Shown: in pieces, positions 7,552-16,384 of the stretch | Numbering within the stretch: position 1 is the stretch's first letter | How the letters are laid out: each line of letters opens with the position of its first letter | Assembly (NCBI RefSeq): GCF_000987765.1 | Contig: NZ_LAHP01000002.1 | Coordinates: forward strand, 1-64,000 | DNA: 64,000 nucleotides | Origin: Arsukibacterium sp. MJ3 | Lineage (GTDB): Bacteria; Pseudomonadota; Gammaproteobacteria; Enterobacterales; Alteromonadaceae | Direction of reading: 5' to 3' | Translations under genes and position numbers: made by a program | The notes under the pieces: model-generated | What the model was told of the DNA's origin: nothing | The model's database searches: none | Seen by the model: the letters and a program-made list of their open reading frames with translations, nothing else

Positions 7552-7875
7552 ATGAAAGCGGCATTAAAAAGTCTGTCCGAACTGGTTGCTAAGGCTAATG
7601 ATGCCTTTTATGCCAAACACCAACAAGCCGATACCCTGATGGGGATTATGGATAACACCTTGCGCCAGCAAGGGTTGCCAGCCGATGCGGTAACGCTAGA
7701 TTGGGTTGCGCTGGATAAAAAAATGGTGTTTTTACTGCATGACGATGCGCCCGGTATGGTCAGTATTGCGATGGGTAATAAGGCCGGTGATATCTATGCC
7801 AGCGCCGAACATAACATGGCGACATTAACTGAAGCTACCGTTGTTAGCTTGTTGGAAACACACTTTGGCAGTTAA
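7552..7875 (+). CDS. Small conserved-looking hypothetical protein
   Basis: This encodes a soluble 107-residue protein with no signal peptide or membrane segment. The first 45 residues are helical and polar, and the second half has strand-like stretches (KKMVFLLHDDAPGMVSIAMGNK). I do not recognise a domain. It begins 33 bases after the ThrE-type gene, is probably co-transcribed with it, and ends just before a strong hairpin. Confidence 0.65.
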   Translation: MKAALKSLSELVAKANDAFYAKHQQADTLMGIMDNTLRQQGLPADAVTLDWVALDKKMVFLLHDDAPGMVSIAMGNKAGDIYASAEHNMATLTEATVVSLLETHFGS

Positions 7876-7890
7876 CGCGGTAATTTTCTG

Positions 7891-7922
7891 ACAACAAAGG
7901 CGCTTAGTAGCGCCTTTGTTGT
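7891..7922. terminator. Bidirectional hairpin terminator
   Basis: ACAACAAAGGCGC and its perfect inverse GCGCCTTTGTTGT (13 bp) flank a TTAGTA loop between the convergent genes ending at 7875 and 7934. The T-rich downstream arm acts for both directions. Confidence 0.75.
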
Positions 7923-7933
7923 ATTAAGCCACT

Positions 7934-9400
7934 TTACTCTGCGGCAGCAATGTCCTGCTCTTTTACCAGCCATACCGACAATGCACCCAGCACCATGGCG
8001 CCGCCAGCTAACATAACGATATACACGGCCTGGTTTTCAAACACTGAGCCTAAGATCCAACCGGCAATCAGACCCGCCACAATTTGCGGCGCTGCAATGG
8101 TGAAGTTAAAAATCCCCATATATACCCCGGTTTTATCGGCAGGCAAGGCGCCGGCTAATATGGCATATGGCATAGCCAGAATCGCCGCCCAGGCAATACC
8201 AATACCAATCATCGGGATCATCAGGCCAAGCGCCCCTTTTGGAATTTCAACCTGGGTAATTAACAGGTTTACATGGGTCATAGTTGGATCGGTAAACAGT
8301 ACAAAGCTTAAGTAACCCAAACCACCGGCCAGCAACGAGAAGGAATAAACAAACTTGCGGCCAAACAAGTTAGCTAGCTTTGCCATTACCAACGAGAAAA
8401 ATACGGCAACCAATGAGTAACCCGCATATAAAATACCCACCCAGTCACCGGCAGCGCCTTTAGCGGCGGCAATGTTAGCCGGTACGCCGCCCATTTGCGC
8501 AATATAAGCGCCGTCGTACCACTGCGCGCCCACGCCCCAGGTGTGCTGGGCAATAGCTGCCGGGAAATACGTCCACATAATAAACAGTGCAAACCAGGAG
8601 AAAAACTGCACCAGAGCCAGCTGTTTCATAATACGCGGCATACTTAACATGGTGTGCCAGAAATCGCTTAGCTTTTCGCCGAATGAACGTGATTGGCGAA
8701 CCTGTTCCGCCAATGCCTGTGCTTTTGAATCCAGCCCTTTGTAAGCGTAGTATTGCTCTGGCGGGTATTCTTTAGTTCGAAAAACGGTCCATAACACACT
8801 GCCCAGCATCACGGTAGCACCAATATAAAAGGCCCACACGACTGAGGGCGCTACTTCACCAGCACGCGAGGCGTTATCCAGCCCCACCACGTTGGTCAGC
8901 ACAAACGGCAAAATTGAGCCAAACACCGCACCTATATTGATCAACAAGGTTTGTACTGAATAGCCCAGATTACGCTGCTCGGCGGGTACCATGTCAGATA
9001 CCAAAGACCGAAACGGCTGAAAGGTGACATTAAAAGCGGCGTCTTTAATGGCGAAGATTACTAATCCAAACAACATTGGTGGAATAAAGGCCACTACCAT
9101 AGAGGCGTTGGGTAGCAACATCATCGCTGCGGCGGCGACGACCGCACCACCCAGCATAAAGGGTAAGCGGCGGCCCATTTTATTCCAGGTGCGGTCAGAG
9201 GCCGCGCCAACAATAGGTTGTACCAGTAAACCCATAACAGGGGCTGCTAACCAAAATAATGACAGGGACGACAGATCGGCGCCTAAGTCTGTCAGGATGC
9301 GACTAACGTTACCGTTTTGCAGGGCAAAGCCAATTTGCACGCCAAGAAAGCCGAAACTGAGGTTCCAGATCTGCCAGAAAGAAAGCTTAGGTTGTTTCAT
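7934..9400 (-). CDS. SLC45-like MFS maltose/sugar transporter
   Basis: This 488-residue MFS permease has about 12 hydrophobic segments. Its start KQPKLSFWQIWNLSFGFLGVQIGFALQ and the SDRTWNKMGRRLPFML loop are typical of the MFS subgroup that includes bacterial maltose and sucrose permeases. I chose the ATG at 9400 because GGGGACG lies 8 bases upstream. A longer frame to 9490 would run across the probable LacI operator. It is divergent from the GH13 lipoprotein, and a LacI regulator lies nearby, so uptake of maltodextrins or maltose is inferred. Confidence 0.85.
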   Translation of the reverse strand: MKQPKLSFWQIWNLSFGFLGVQIGFALQNGNVSRILTDLGADLSSLSLFWLAAPVMGLLVQPIVGAASDRTWNKMGRRLPFMLGGAVVAAAAMMLLPNASMVVAFIPPMLFGLVIFAIKDAAFNVTFQPFRSLVSDMVPAEQRNLGYSVQTLLINIGAVFGSILPFVLTNVVGLDNASRAGEVAPSVVWAFYIGATVMLGSVLWTVFRTKEYPPEQYYAYKGLDSKAQALAEQVRQSRSFGEKLSDFWHTMLSMPRIMKQLALVQFFSWFALFIMWTYFPAAIAQHTWGVGAQWYDGAYIAQMGGVPANIAAAKGAAGDWVGILYAGYSLVAVFFSLVMAKLANLFGRKFVYSFSLLAGGLGYLSFVLFTDPTMTHVNLLITQVEIPKGALGLMIPMIGIGIAWAAILAMPYAILAGALPADKTGVYMGIFNFTIAAPQIVAGLIAGWILGSVFENQAVYIVMLAGGAMVLGALSVWLVKEQDIAAAE

Positions 9401-9485
9401 TACACGTCCCCGGAGTTTGTTATTATCATTATTGCAGTATGTGTCGGCATAAACTACACGATAGCCGCTATTTGGCGCAAAACTG

Positions 9486-9499
9486 TGCATACGTATTCA
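9486..9499. promoter_or_regulatory. Probable LacI-family operator
   Basis: TGCATACGTATTCA is a 14-bp near-palindrome (6 of 7 positions symmetric) with a central CG, the usual form of LacI/GalR-family operators. It sits in the divergent promoter region between the MFS transporter (start 9400) and the GH13 lipoprotein (start 9610). The LacI-type protein at 13170-14195 is the natural candidate to bind it. Confidence 0.5.
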
Positions 9500-9609
9500 T
9501 CTTGTTGTTGCACTGTTTTGGCGTTATTACCAGCTATATGCCAGCATAGCAGCGGTGTTTTGCTACGCTATGGTGCAGCAGATAACGATTAATTAGAAAC
9601 GGGGATGCA

Positions 9610-11343
9610 ATGAACGCCTTTACCTTAAGCACATTAGTTTTGGCAATATTGCTCAGCGGTTGTCAGCCGACAGCGCCAGATAACAGCATTAGCAAAAATA
9701 GTGACAGCGCAGCAGCATCGATTACGCCAGCCGAAGCACAACAACCTGACGCGCAAACTGCAGCCTGGTGGCATGATGCGGTATTTTATCAAATTTGGCC
9801 GCGTAGTTTTTATGATACTAATGGCGACGGCCATGGTGACTTTAACGGCATGACCGCCAAGCTGCCCTATCTGGCCGATTTAGGCGTTAATGCGCTATGG
9901 TTAACGCCGATGTTTGAGGCACCGTCTTATCATGGTTATGATTTTACCGAGTTTTATCAGGTAGAAACAGATTACGGTAGCATGGCCGAATTTGAAGCTT
10001 TTATTAACGCCGCCGATGCCAAAGGCATGAAGGTGATATTAGATTTGGTAATAAACCATATTTCCAGCGAGCACGAGTGGTTCCAGCGTTCTGTCGCCAG
10101 CGAGGCACCCTACAAAGATTATTTTATCTGGCGTGATAATATGCCACCGGCCGGCAGTGGCTGGGGCCATGCCTGGAGTGACAACGATAATCCTGAAGCT
10201 GTGTGGCACTGGAATGAGACCCGCCAGCAATACTATTACGCGGCCTTTGGTGCCAGCCAGCCTGATGTTAACCTGGAACACCCCGATGTAGTGGCAGAAA
10301 TGGAAAAGATGGCCAAATTCTGGCTGGATAAAGGTGTTGCCGGTTTCCGTTTAGATGCGGTGCGCTTCGCGATGGAGGGGGGCCCAGATGCGCAGGCCGA
10401 TACCGCAGAGACCATCGCTTACTGGCAAAGCTTTAATCAGTTTGTCAAAAGCGTTAACCCAGAGGCTTATTTAGTGGGCGAGGCCTGGGTCGATATCCCG
10501 GTGGCGGCGCGTTATTATGGCGCCGGCAAAGGGCTGGATCAGGGGTTTGACTTTGAAGTAGGGTATAAAATTTTAGGCTTATTGCAACAGGATACCGCCG
10601 GCGACGCCCAGTTTGGCACTATGCAATCCAACCAACAGCAAGTTGCTGATGCTTCTGTACTTAGCGAAAACGTGCAGCAGCGTGTTGATTCTGTGGCGCC
10701 ATTGAGCTTTTTTGCGCCGTTTTTAACTAACCACGACCAAGAGCGCATTGCATTTCAGCTAAAGCAAAGTGATGCCAAAGCAAAATTAGCGGCCGCGATG
10801 TTGTTTAGCTCGCCCGGAACCCCTTATATTTATTACGGGGAAGAAATTGGTTTAACTCAAGACCGTAGCGGGCATGACGTATTTAAACGCGCCCCCATGC
10901 TGTGGGATAACAGCAAGCAAGCTGGTTTCACCGAAGCTGATAACAGCTGGGTAGAGCAACTGGCTTTATTTGGCGATAACTTCACCAACTGGTGGCCAGA
11001 TTTTCTGGCAAAACAGCTACAAGCCGCTGATCGAAGCGTCGCGGCGCAGCAAGCTCAAGCAGATTCAATCTGGTCGCTATATCAATTTCTTATCGCCCAG
11101 AAAAAACAGCGGCCTGAGCTTGGCAGCAACGGCAGTTATCAGGTAAAGCAATGGGATAACGGCGTAGTACAAATAACCCGTGAGCTTCAGGGTAGCGTCA
11201 GTGTGTTTGTCCTTAACTTAACCGACACCGCTCAAGATATCAGTGCTATCGGGCGTGATGGTTTAACGCCACGCTGGGCATTTGCTGTCGAGGGCAACAG
11301 CATAGCTGGTTTTGGCCTGTTGGTACTGCAAAGCACTCTGTAA
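9610..11343 (+). CDS. GH13 alpha-amylase-family lipoprotein
   Basis: This 577-residue enzyme has a lipoprotein signal with lipobox LLSGC (Cys 18), so it is tethered to a membrane facing the periplasm or outside. The GH13 barrel is complete: GDFNGMTAKLPYLADLGVNALWLTP, DLVINH, the nucleophile Asp in GFRLDAVRF, the acid/base Glu in YLVGEAWVD, and the transition-state Asp in TNHDQER. A small C-terminal beta domain follows. It would hydrolyse alpha-glucans or maltooligosaccharides for uptake by the divergent MFS transporter. The exact subfamily (amylase, alpha-glucosidase or neopullulanase-like) cannot be settled by eye. Confidence 0.92.
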   Translation: MNAFTLSTLVLAILLSGCQPTAPDNSISKNSDSAAASITPAEAQQPDAQTAAWWHDAVFYQIWPRSFYDTNGDGHGDFNGMTAKLPYLADLGVNALWLTPMFEAPSYHGYDFTEFYQVETDYGSMAEFEAFINAADAKGMKVILDLVINHISSEHEWFQRSVASEAPYKDYFIWRDNMPPAGSGWGHAWSDNDNPEAVWHWNETRQQYYYAAFGASQPDVNLEHPDVVAEMEKMAKFWLDKGVAGFRLDAVRFAMEGGPDAQADTAETIAYWQSFNQFVKSVNPEAYLVGEAWVDIPVAARYYGAGKGLDQGFDFEVGYKILGLLQQDTAGDAQFGTMQSNQQQVADASVLSENVQQRVDSVAPLSFFAPFLTNHDQERIAFQLKQSDAKAKLAAAMLFSSPGTPYIYYGEEIGLTQDRSGHDVFKRAPMLWDNSKQAGFTEADNSWVEQLALFGDNFTNWWPDFLAKQLQAADRSVAAQQAQADSIWSLYQFLIAQKKQRPELGSNGSYQVKQWDNGVVQITRELQGSVSVFVLNLTDTAQDISAIGRDGLTPRWAFAVEGNSIAGFGLLVLQSTL

Positions 11344-11450
11344 GCACTTGCATTACAACACGCCGCCATTGTTGCATACTAATAGCGCATACCCCATCAG
11401 TGCGGTATTTGCTATGCTAGCTATAACTGTTCTGCACTGGCGGAGTGAAC

Positions 11451-13202
11451 ATGTCGCATCGTCACTATTTGTTTTCACTGCGTCTTGGGCATGCGCTGCG
11501 CGAAAGTTTGGCTGAAGGCTATAACCGCACTAAGTTTAGCAAAGACCTGCTGGCCGGTATTACCGTGGGTATTATTGCTATTCCATTGGCGATGGCATTG
11601 GCCATTGCTTCCGGTGTGGCGCCACAATATGGCTTATACACCGCCATTATTGCCGGTTTTGTTATTGCGCTAACGGGCGGTGCCCGTTACAGCATTTCTG
11701 GCCCCACGGCCGCGTTTGTGGTTATTTTATATCCGGTAGCACTAAAATATGGAGTAAGCGGGCTGCTCATGGCCACCGTGTTGTCTGGGGTGATCCTGAT
11801 GATCATGGCTGTTATGCGCCTTGGCCGCTTAATAGAGTATATACCCGAGTCGGTTACTTTAGGTTTTACCGGCGGTATCGCGGTGGTTATTGCCACCTTA
11901 CAAGTTAAAGATTTCTTTGGCCTACCCGTTGCAAGCTTGCCTGAGCATTATGTTGAAAAAATTGCAGTGCTTACCACCAGCTTACCGCAACTAGGCTGGC
12001 CCAGCGTGTTGGTGGCTTCGGTTACGTTTAGTGTAATGCTGTGGTGGCCCTACCTGAAAACGGCCATACCGGCACATTTGCCCGCATTAGTTATCGGTAC
12101 ATTGCTGGCATTGGGGTTAAGTCAGTTTGGCTTTGAGCTGGACACTATTGGCTCACGCTTTAGTTACACTAACCTTGATGGTAGCAGTGGTAGTGGTATT
12201 CCACCCTATTTACCTTATTTTGATTGGCCCTGGTTACGGCCCGGCCCGGCTGGTGAGTTACTGGGGTTTAGCTGGCAGCTGGTTAAAGATTTACTGGCGG
12301 CAGCTTTTGCAATGGCGATGCTGGGTGCGATTGAGTCTTTGCTGTGCGCGGTAGTGCTTGATGGTATGTCAGGCCGGCGGCATAGTGCCAACAGTGAACT
12401 GCTGGGGCAGGGCATTGGCAATATTATTACGCCGTTTTTTGGTGGCATTACCGCCACTGCGGCACTGGCCCGCTCGGCTGCAAACTTCAAAGCTGGCGCC
12501 GTTAGCCCTATTTCGGCCATGGTACACAGCTTGGTGTTATTATTGGGATTAGTACTATTCGCCTCATTATTGTCTTACTTACCTATGGCCGCGCTGGCCG
12601 CATTGTTAGTTATGGTGGCCTGGAATATGAGCGAGGCGGCGAAGGCGTTACATTTATTAAAAACCGCCCCGCGCAGCGATATTTTGGTTTTTTTGAGTTG
12701 TTTTTCGCTGACGGTGCTGCTGGATATGGTGATTGCAATAACCGTCGGTATTTTGCTGGCAGCGGTATTGTTTGTGAAAGAAATAGCGGAGATGACCAAG
12801 GTTACAGATATTAGTGGCCATAAAAAACTGGTTGATAAACCTCTGCCGGCCGGCTGGAAAGTACTGAAAATTAATGGCCCGCTGTTTTTTGCCGCCGCCG
12901 ATCGGATTTTTGCAGAAATTGCTGTCCTAACTGTGCAGTGCCGCGGCATCGTGCTGTATATGGATGGCGTAACGGTGCTGGATGCCGGCGGTTTAGCGGC
13001 GCTGGATAAACTGATTGGCAAAAGTGCCAAAAACCACACTGAGCTAATAATAGCCGATTTGCAGTTCCAACCACTGCGCAGCCTGGCTCGGGCGGGGGTT
13101 AAACCCCTGCCGGGGGTGCTACGTTTTTATCCTAGTTTAAAAGCAGCGTTGGAGGCATTGGCTGCAAACTCAGAGAGTGCCACAGGACTGGCGAATAATT
13201 AA
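11451..13202 (+). CDS. SulP-family anion transporter with STAS domain
   Basis: This 583-residue protein has a SulP core: DLLAGITVGIIAIPLAMALAIASGV, then YGLYTAIIAGFVIALTGGARYSISGPTAAF, and a run of 10-14 hydrophobic segments. A C-terminal STAS domain (about residues 445-560) with VLYMDGVTVLDAGGLAALDKL follows. It is an inner-membrane transporter of sulfate, bicarbonate or a dicarboxylate. The ATG at 11451 is preceded by GGCGGAG. An in-frame GTG six bases earlier is less likely. It overlaps the convergent LacI gene by 33 bases. It sits inside the starch-use cluster with no obvious functional tie. Confidence 0.9.
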   Translation: MSHRHYLFSLRLGHALRESLAEGYNRTKFSKDLLAGITVGIIAIPLAMALAIASGVAPQYGLYTAIIAGFVIALTGGARYSISGPTAAFVVILYPVALKYGVSGLLMATVLSGVILMIMAVMRLGRLIEYIPESVTLGFTGGIAVVIATLQVKDFFGLPVASLPEHYVEKIAVLTTSLPQLGWPSVLVASVTFSVMLWWPYLKTAIPAHLPALVIGTLLALGLSQFGFELDTIGSRFSYTNLDGSSGSGIPPYLPYFDWPWLRPGPAGELLGFSWQLVKDLLAAAFAMAMLGAIESLLCAVVLDGMSGRRHSANSELLGQGIGNIITPFFGGITATAALARSAANFKAGAVSPISAMVHSLVLLLGLVLFASLLSYLPMAALAALLVMVAWNMSEAAKALHLLKTAPRSDILVFLSCFSLTVLLDMVIAITVGILLAAVLFVKEIAEMTKVTDISGHKKLVDKPLPAGWKVLKINGPLFFAAADRIFAEIAVLTVQCRGIVLYMDGVTVLDAGGLAALDKLIGKSAKNHTELIIADLQFQPLRSLARAGVKPLPGVLRFYPSLKAALEALAANSESATGLANN

Positions 13203-14195
13203 TTTCGGTTGAATATGCGTGGTTTTAATCGCTTCATTGTTAATGAGCCGGAGCAGGTTATCCACCAGTAACTCGCCAGCCAGTGAAGTATCTTGCTGAA
13301 TGGTACTAAGCGCCGGGGTGGCAAAAGACGCCACCGGAATATCATCAAACCCCATTACGGCAATATTGCCAGGGATGTTATGGCCTAGCTGGTGCAGCGC
13401 CCGCATAACGCCGATGGCAATAATGTCACTGGCGCAAAATACCGCATCAATCGGCTTACCTTGCTGCACAATATGCCGTATTGCCTGATCACCGGCTTTT
13501 TCGGTTGAAATAGCATCGCGCTGGCTAATCGCCGCTGATTGCACACCTGCGGCATGCAGTGCCTCAATAAAGCCCTGATAACGTTCAAAAAATTCAGGGC
13601 TATGTTCTGAAGCATTACCAACAAAAGCAAAGTTTTTATAGCCATTAGCTAACAGGTGCTCGCCGGCCAGTCGGCCACCTTCGCGGTTATTGCTGCGAAT
13701 GGTAAATTGCGGATGGCCTAGTACTTCTGCCCCCCAACAAACAAAGTGGGTTTCCTGCGCCAGCAACTTAGCCAACTTTTCTTCGTAATCTTTATAGTCG
13801 CCGTAGCCGAGCAAAATAATCCCATCGGCTTTGTTGCTGTCTTCGTAATCGGCGTGCCAGTCGTCACTGAGTTGTTGAAATGACACTAATAAATCCTGAC
13901 CACGTTTGGCGCAAGCGCGGGTAATACTGCCAAGCATTGATAAGAAAAACGGATTAATAAGAGATTCATCTGAGGTTGGATCTTCAAATAGCAACAACGC
14001 CAGGGTACTGCTGCGTTGCTTGCGCAGGTTACTGGCATTTTTATCTACTTTATAATTTAATTGTTTGGCAATGGCGTGCACTCGTTCGCGGGTTTCTTTA
14101 TTAACTTGCGGACTGTTGCGCAAGGCCCGCGACACCGTGGACTGCGATACTCCTGCCATATAGGCAATATCAAACGATGTCGCTTTGTCTTTCAT
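13170..14195 (-). CDS. LacI-family transcriptional repressor
   Basis: This 341-residue protein has an N-terminal helix-turn-helix of the LacI type (TSFDIAYMAGVSQSTVSRALRNSPQVNKETRERV), a hinge near residue 60, and a periplasmic-binding-like effector domain (ADGIILLGYG, FVGNASEHSPEFFERYQGF, FCASDIIAIGVMRALHQLG, MGFDDIPVASFATPALSTI). It lies at the end of the sugar cluster and most likely controls the MFS/GH13 divergent promoter through the site at 9486-9499. It overlaps the convergent SulP gene by 33 bases. The ligand is unknown, with a maltose-like sugar inferred from context. Confidence 0.93.
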   Translation of the reverse strand: MKDKATSFDIAYMAGVSQSTVSRALRNSPQVNKETRERVHAIAKQLNYKVDKNASNLRKQRSSTLALLLFEDPTSDESLINPFFLSMLGSITRACAKRGQDLLVSFQQLSDDWHADYEDSNKADGIILLGYGDYKDYEEKLAKLLAQETHFVCWGAEVLGHPQFTIRSNNREGGRLAGEHLLANGYKNFAFVGNASEHSPEFFERYQGFIEALHAAGVQSAAISQRDAISTEKAGDQAIRHIVQQGKPIDAVFCASDIIAIGVMRALHQLGHNIPGNIAVMGFDDIPVASFATPALSTIQQDTSLAGELLVDNLLRLINNEAIKTTHIQPKLIIRQSCGTL

Positions 14196-14413
14196 GTTGT
14201 GCTCTGCTCTTACAGCGGTACAGCCCTACAGTAATCTGCAGCAATCTGACCAGCGCATGGTTATAGTCAGCTTATCATAGATGGAATTGTCAGTAGATTC
14301 AATTTTGGTATTAGAGGCTTTACTGCCAGCTAACGACTAAAGATCGGGATAATTTGTGAAACAATGTTATTTTGGTTTCTGCGCGGGCTAACGGCTTGCT
14401 AAACTAACAAGTC

Positions 14414-15307
14414 GTGGTTATTGAGTATGCTGTAGTGCCTAAAAATTTTATAAAAAACTTTTTATTAATAAGTATGTTGATGCTTAGTCCGTTGTTGTGG
14501 GCCAATACCCCCCACTGCCAGGAAGACGACTGCATTGTTGAGCAAAAGTGGTATATAAGCGGTGCGTTAGGTTATGGCCAGCGCAGTAATCCATTAAATG
14601 GCGGTAATCGTCTTGAGTTGGTAGTACTACCGGAAATTTATTATTACAGTAAACATTGGTTTTTCGATAATGGCCGTGTTGGAAGCAGCATTGTTTTAAC
14701 TAGCGATACCCAACTGAGCATTATTGGCCAGTTCAATCAGGAAAAAGGCTATTTTCAACAATGGTTTAGCGGCAACTTGCTGCAATTTGAAAGCAACGCC
14801 CTCACTACGCCACAGGTCAGTTTAACCACTGATCGCCAGGCGCCTGCTCAAGTGGCACTGAGCCAGGTGAAAGACCGGCCCACCGCTTTTGATCTGGGTT
14901 TACAACTGGACAGCAGCCACTATGGCCTGTTGTGGCAACTCGCTTACTGGACCGATATTAGCCAGCAACACCATGGCCAGTATGCCAGCGTTGGGGCGCG
15001 ACGTGGCTGGCATACTGTCTACGGCAAATGGCAGTTGTCGGCACATTTGCATTGGAAAAGTGCGCAGTTAATTAATACCTATTATGGTTTAACGGCGCTG
15101 GAAGTGCCGCTACATCAGCAATATCAAGGACGGGATAGCTGGCAGACAGAACTTCGGTTAAACTGGAACAAACCATTAACAGAACGGCTGAGTCTTTTGG
15201 TATTTCTTCGCTATTTACAGCTGGACAGTGCCATGACTGACAGCCCCTTAGTGCGCTCAGACAACGTCACAACCTGGTTTGGTGGCGTGAGTTACCGGTT
15301 TTTCTAA
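14414..15307 (+). CDS. MipA/OmpV-family outer-membrane protein
   Basis: This 297-residue protein has a signal peptide ending in LLWA-NTPH. Many alternating beta segments and a terminal SYRFF, with a C-terminal aromatic residue, are expected of an outer-membrane barrel. The end (SLLVFLRYLQLDSAMTDSPLVRSDN...GGVSYRFF) matches MipA/OmpV proteins. The first GTG (14414) lacks a ribosome-binding site. GTG 14435 would give a more usual signal peptide, so the start is uncertain. It leads a four-gene operon with DUF3019 and a two-component system, an arrangement that suggests envelope-stress or antimicrobial sensing. Confidence 0.82.
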   Translation: MVIEYAVVPKNFIKNFLLISMLMLSPLLWANTPHCQEDDCIVEQKWYISGALGYGQRSNPLNGGNRLELVVLPEIYYYSKHWFFDNGRVGSSIVLTSDTQLSIIGQFNQEKGYFQQWFSGNLLQFESNALTTPQVSLTTDRQAPAQVALSQVKDRPTAFDLGLQLDSSHYGLLWQLAYWTDISQQHHGQYASVGARRGWHTVYGKWQLSAHLHWKSAQLINTYYGLTALEVPLHQQYQGRDSWQTELRLNWNKPLTERLSLLVFLRYLQLDSAMTDSPLVRSDNVTTWFGGVSYRFF

Positions 15308-15693
15308 TGTGGATATGGCGCGGTTGCGCGGCCTTGCTATGTGGTGTATCGCTGGTTGGCCAGGCAGATACCGCCCCTTGTGCCGAACCGTTTTGTTGGC
15401 AGGTCAGCCCGACGGTATGTGTTACCGACACACTGGATGAGGGTTGCGACGCGTCGCTTCGAGTGATGTGGTTTAGCGATACGCCGCAATCAGTCTGTTT
15501 ATATCTGGCAGAGCAGCCGGCCCGCTGCTGGCAAGACGCTACCAGCGGTCAGTGGCAGCAGCAGGTTAATTGGCGGCTGGGGTGGTTAAGTTTACGTCAG
15601 CAGCAGCAAGTACTGTTAAGTGCTGAATTGCAGGTATTAAGCCGGCAACCAACAAAACGTCGTCGAATTTCCGGCGCATGGAGTATTTTTTAA
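15307..15693 (+). CDS. DUF3019-family secreted protein
   Basis: This 128-residue protein has a signal peptide ending near QADTAP and paired cysteines (CAEPFCWQ, VC, GC, VCLYL, RCW) typical of DUF3019 proteins. The family's role is unknown. It begins on the last base of the mipA stop region and its TAA overlaps the ATG of the response regulator in a TAATG junction at 15693, so the operon is translationally coupled. Confidence 0.8.
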   Translation: MWIWRGCAALLCGVSLVGQADTAPCAEPFCWQVSPTVCVTDTLDEGCDASLRVMWFSDTPQSVCLYLAEQPARCWQDATSGQWQQQVNWRLGWLSLRQQQQVLLSAELQVLSRQPTKRRRISGAWSIF

Positions 15694-16382
15694 TGGCCAA
15701 GATCCTGTTAGTGGAAGACGATGCCAGACTGGCGGGGTTGGTACAAACCTTTCTGGTACAACATGGTTTTACTGTGCAGCAACAAAGTCGTGGCGACGCG
15801 GTGGCGGAGCAATGTAAACAGTTTCAACCCGATTTAATTGTGCTGGATTTAATGCTGCCTGGTCTGGATGGTTTTGGTGTTTGCCGGCAAATCCGTCCTT
15901 GGTTCAAGGGCCCGGTGCTGATGCTGACCGCCAAACAAAGTGATATCGATCAGGTGCTGGGGCTGGAATTAGGTGCCGACGATTATGTAATAAAGCCGGT
16001 AGAACCGCGAGTGTTGTTAGCGCGGATTAACGCATTATTGCGCCGTACTCAGGCCAGTAGTAAGTCTGAGCAGCAGGAATTGGCCTTTGGTCGTTTGTTG
16101 TTAAAACAACGGTCCCGTGAAGCCTGGTTCGACAATAAGATGATAGAGCTAACCAGCTACGAGTTCGATTTGTTGTGGATGCTGGCACGCTATGCTGGCC
16201 AAACCGTAAAACGTGAAGCCATTCACCAGCAAATTATTGGCCGGGAATATGATGGCCTTGACCGCACTGTTGATGTACGGGTATCGCATTTACGCCGGAA
16301 GCTGGGTGACAATGCTGAGGTGCCTTTCCGGATAAAAACGGTTTGGGGTAAAGGGTATTTATTTGTCGCTGATGCCTGGTAG
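15693..16382 (+). CDS. OmpR-family response regulator
   Basis: This 229-residue protein has a receiver domain (KILLVEDD, phospho-acceptor Asp52 in LIVLDLMLPG, switch Lys in DYVIKPVEP) and a C-terminal winged helix (ELTSYEFDLLWMLARYAGQ, RTVDVRVSHLRRKLGDN, RIKTVWGKGYLF). The ATG at 15693 is chosen over an in-frame ATG 15 bases earlier because it starts the standard MAKILLVEDD and overlaps the DUF3019 stop. It likely controls the upstream mipA-DUF3019 genes and is phosphorylated by the adjacent kinase. Confidence 0.95.
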   Translation: MAKILLVEDDARLAGLVQTFLVQHGFTVQQQSRGDAVAEQCKQFQPDLIVLDLMLPGLDGFGVCRQIRPWFKGPVLMLTAKQSDIDQVLGLELGADDYVIKPVEPRVLLARINALLRRTQASSKSEQQELAFGRLLLKQRSREAWFDNKMIELTSYEFDLLWMLARYAGQTVKREAIHQQIIGREYDGLDRTVDVRVSHLRRKLGDNAEVPFRIKTVWGKGYLFVADAW

Positions 16383-16384
16383 TT

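Noticed and set aside
9317-9592. Plus-strand frame in the MFS/GH13 promoter region
   Set aside because: It overlaps the transporter start and the probable operator and lacks a ribosome-binding site.
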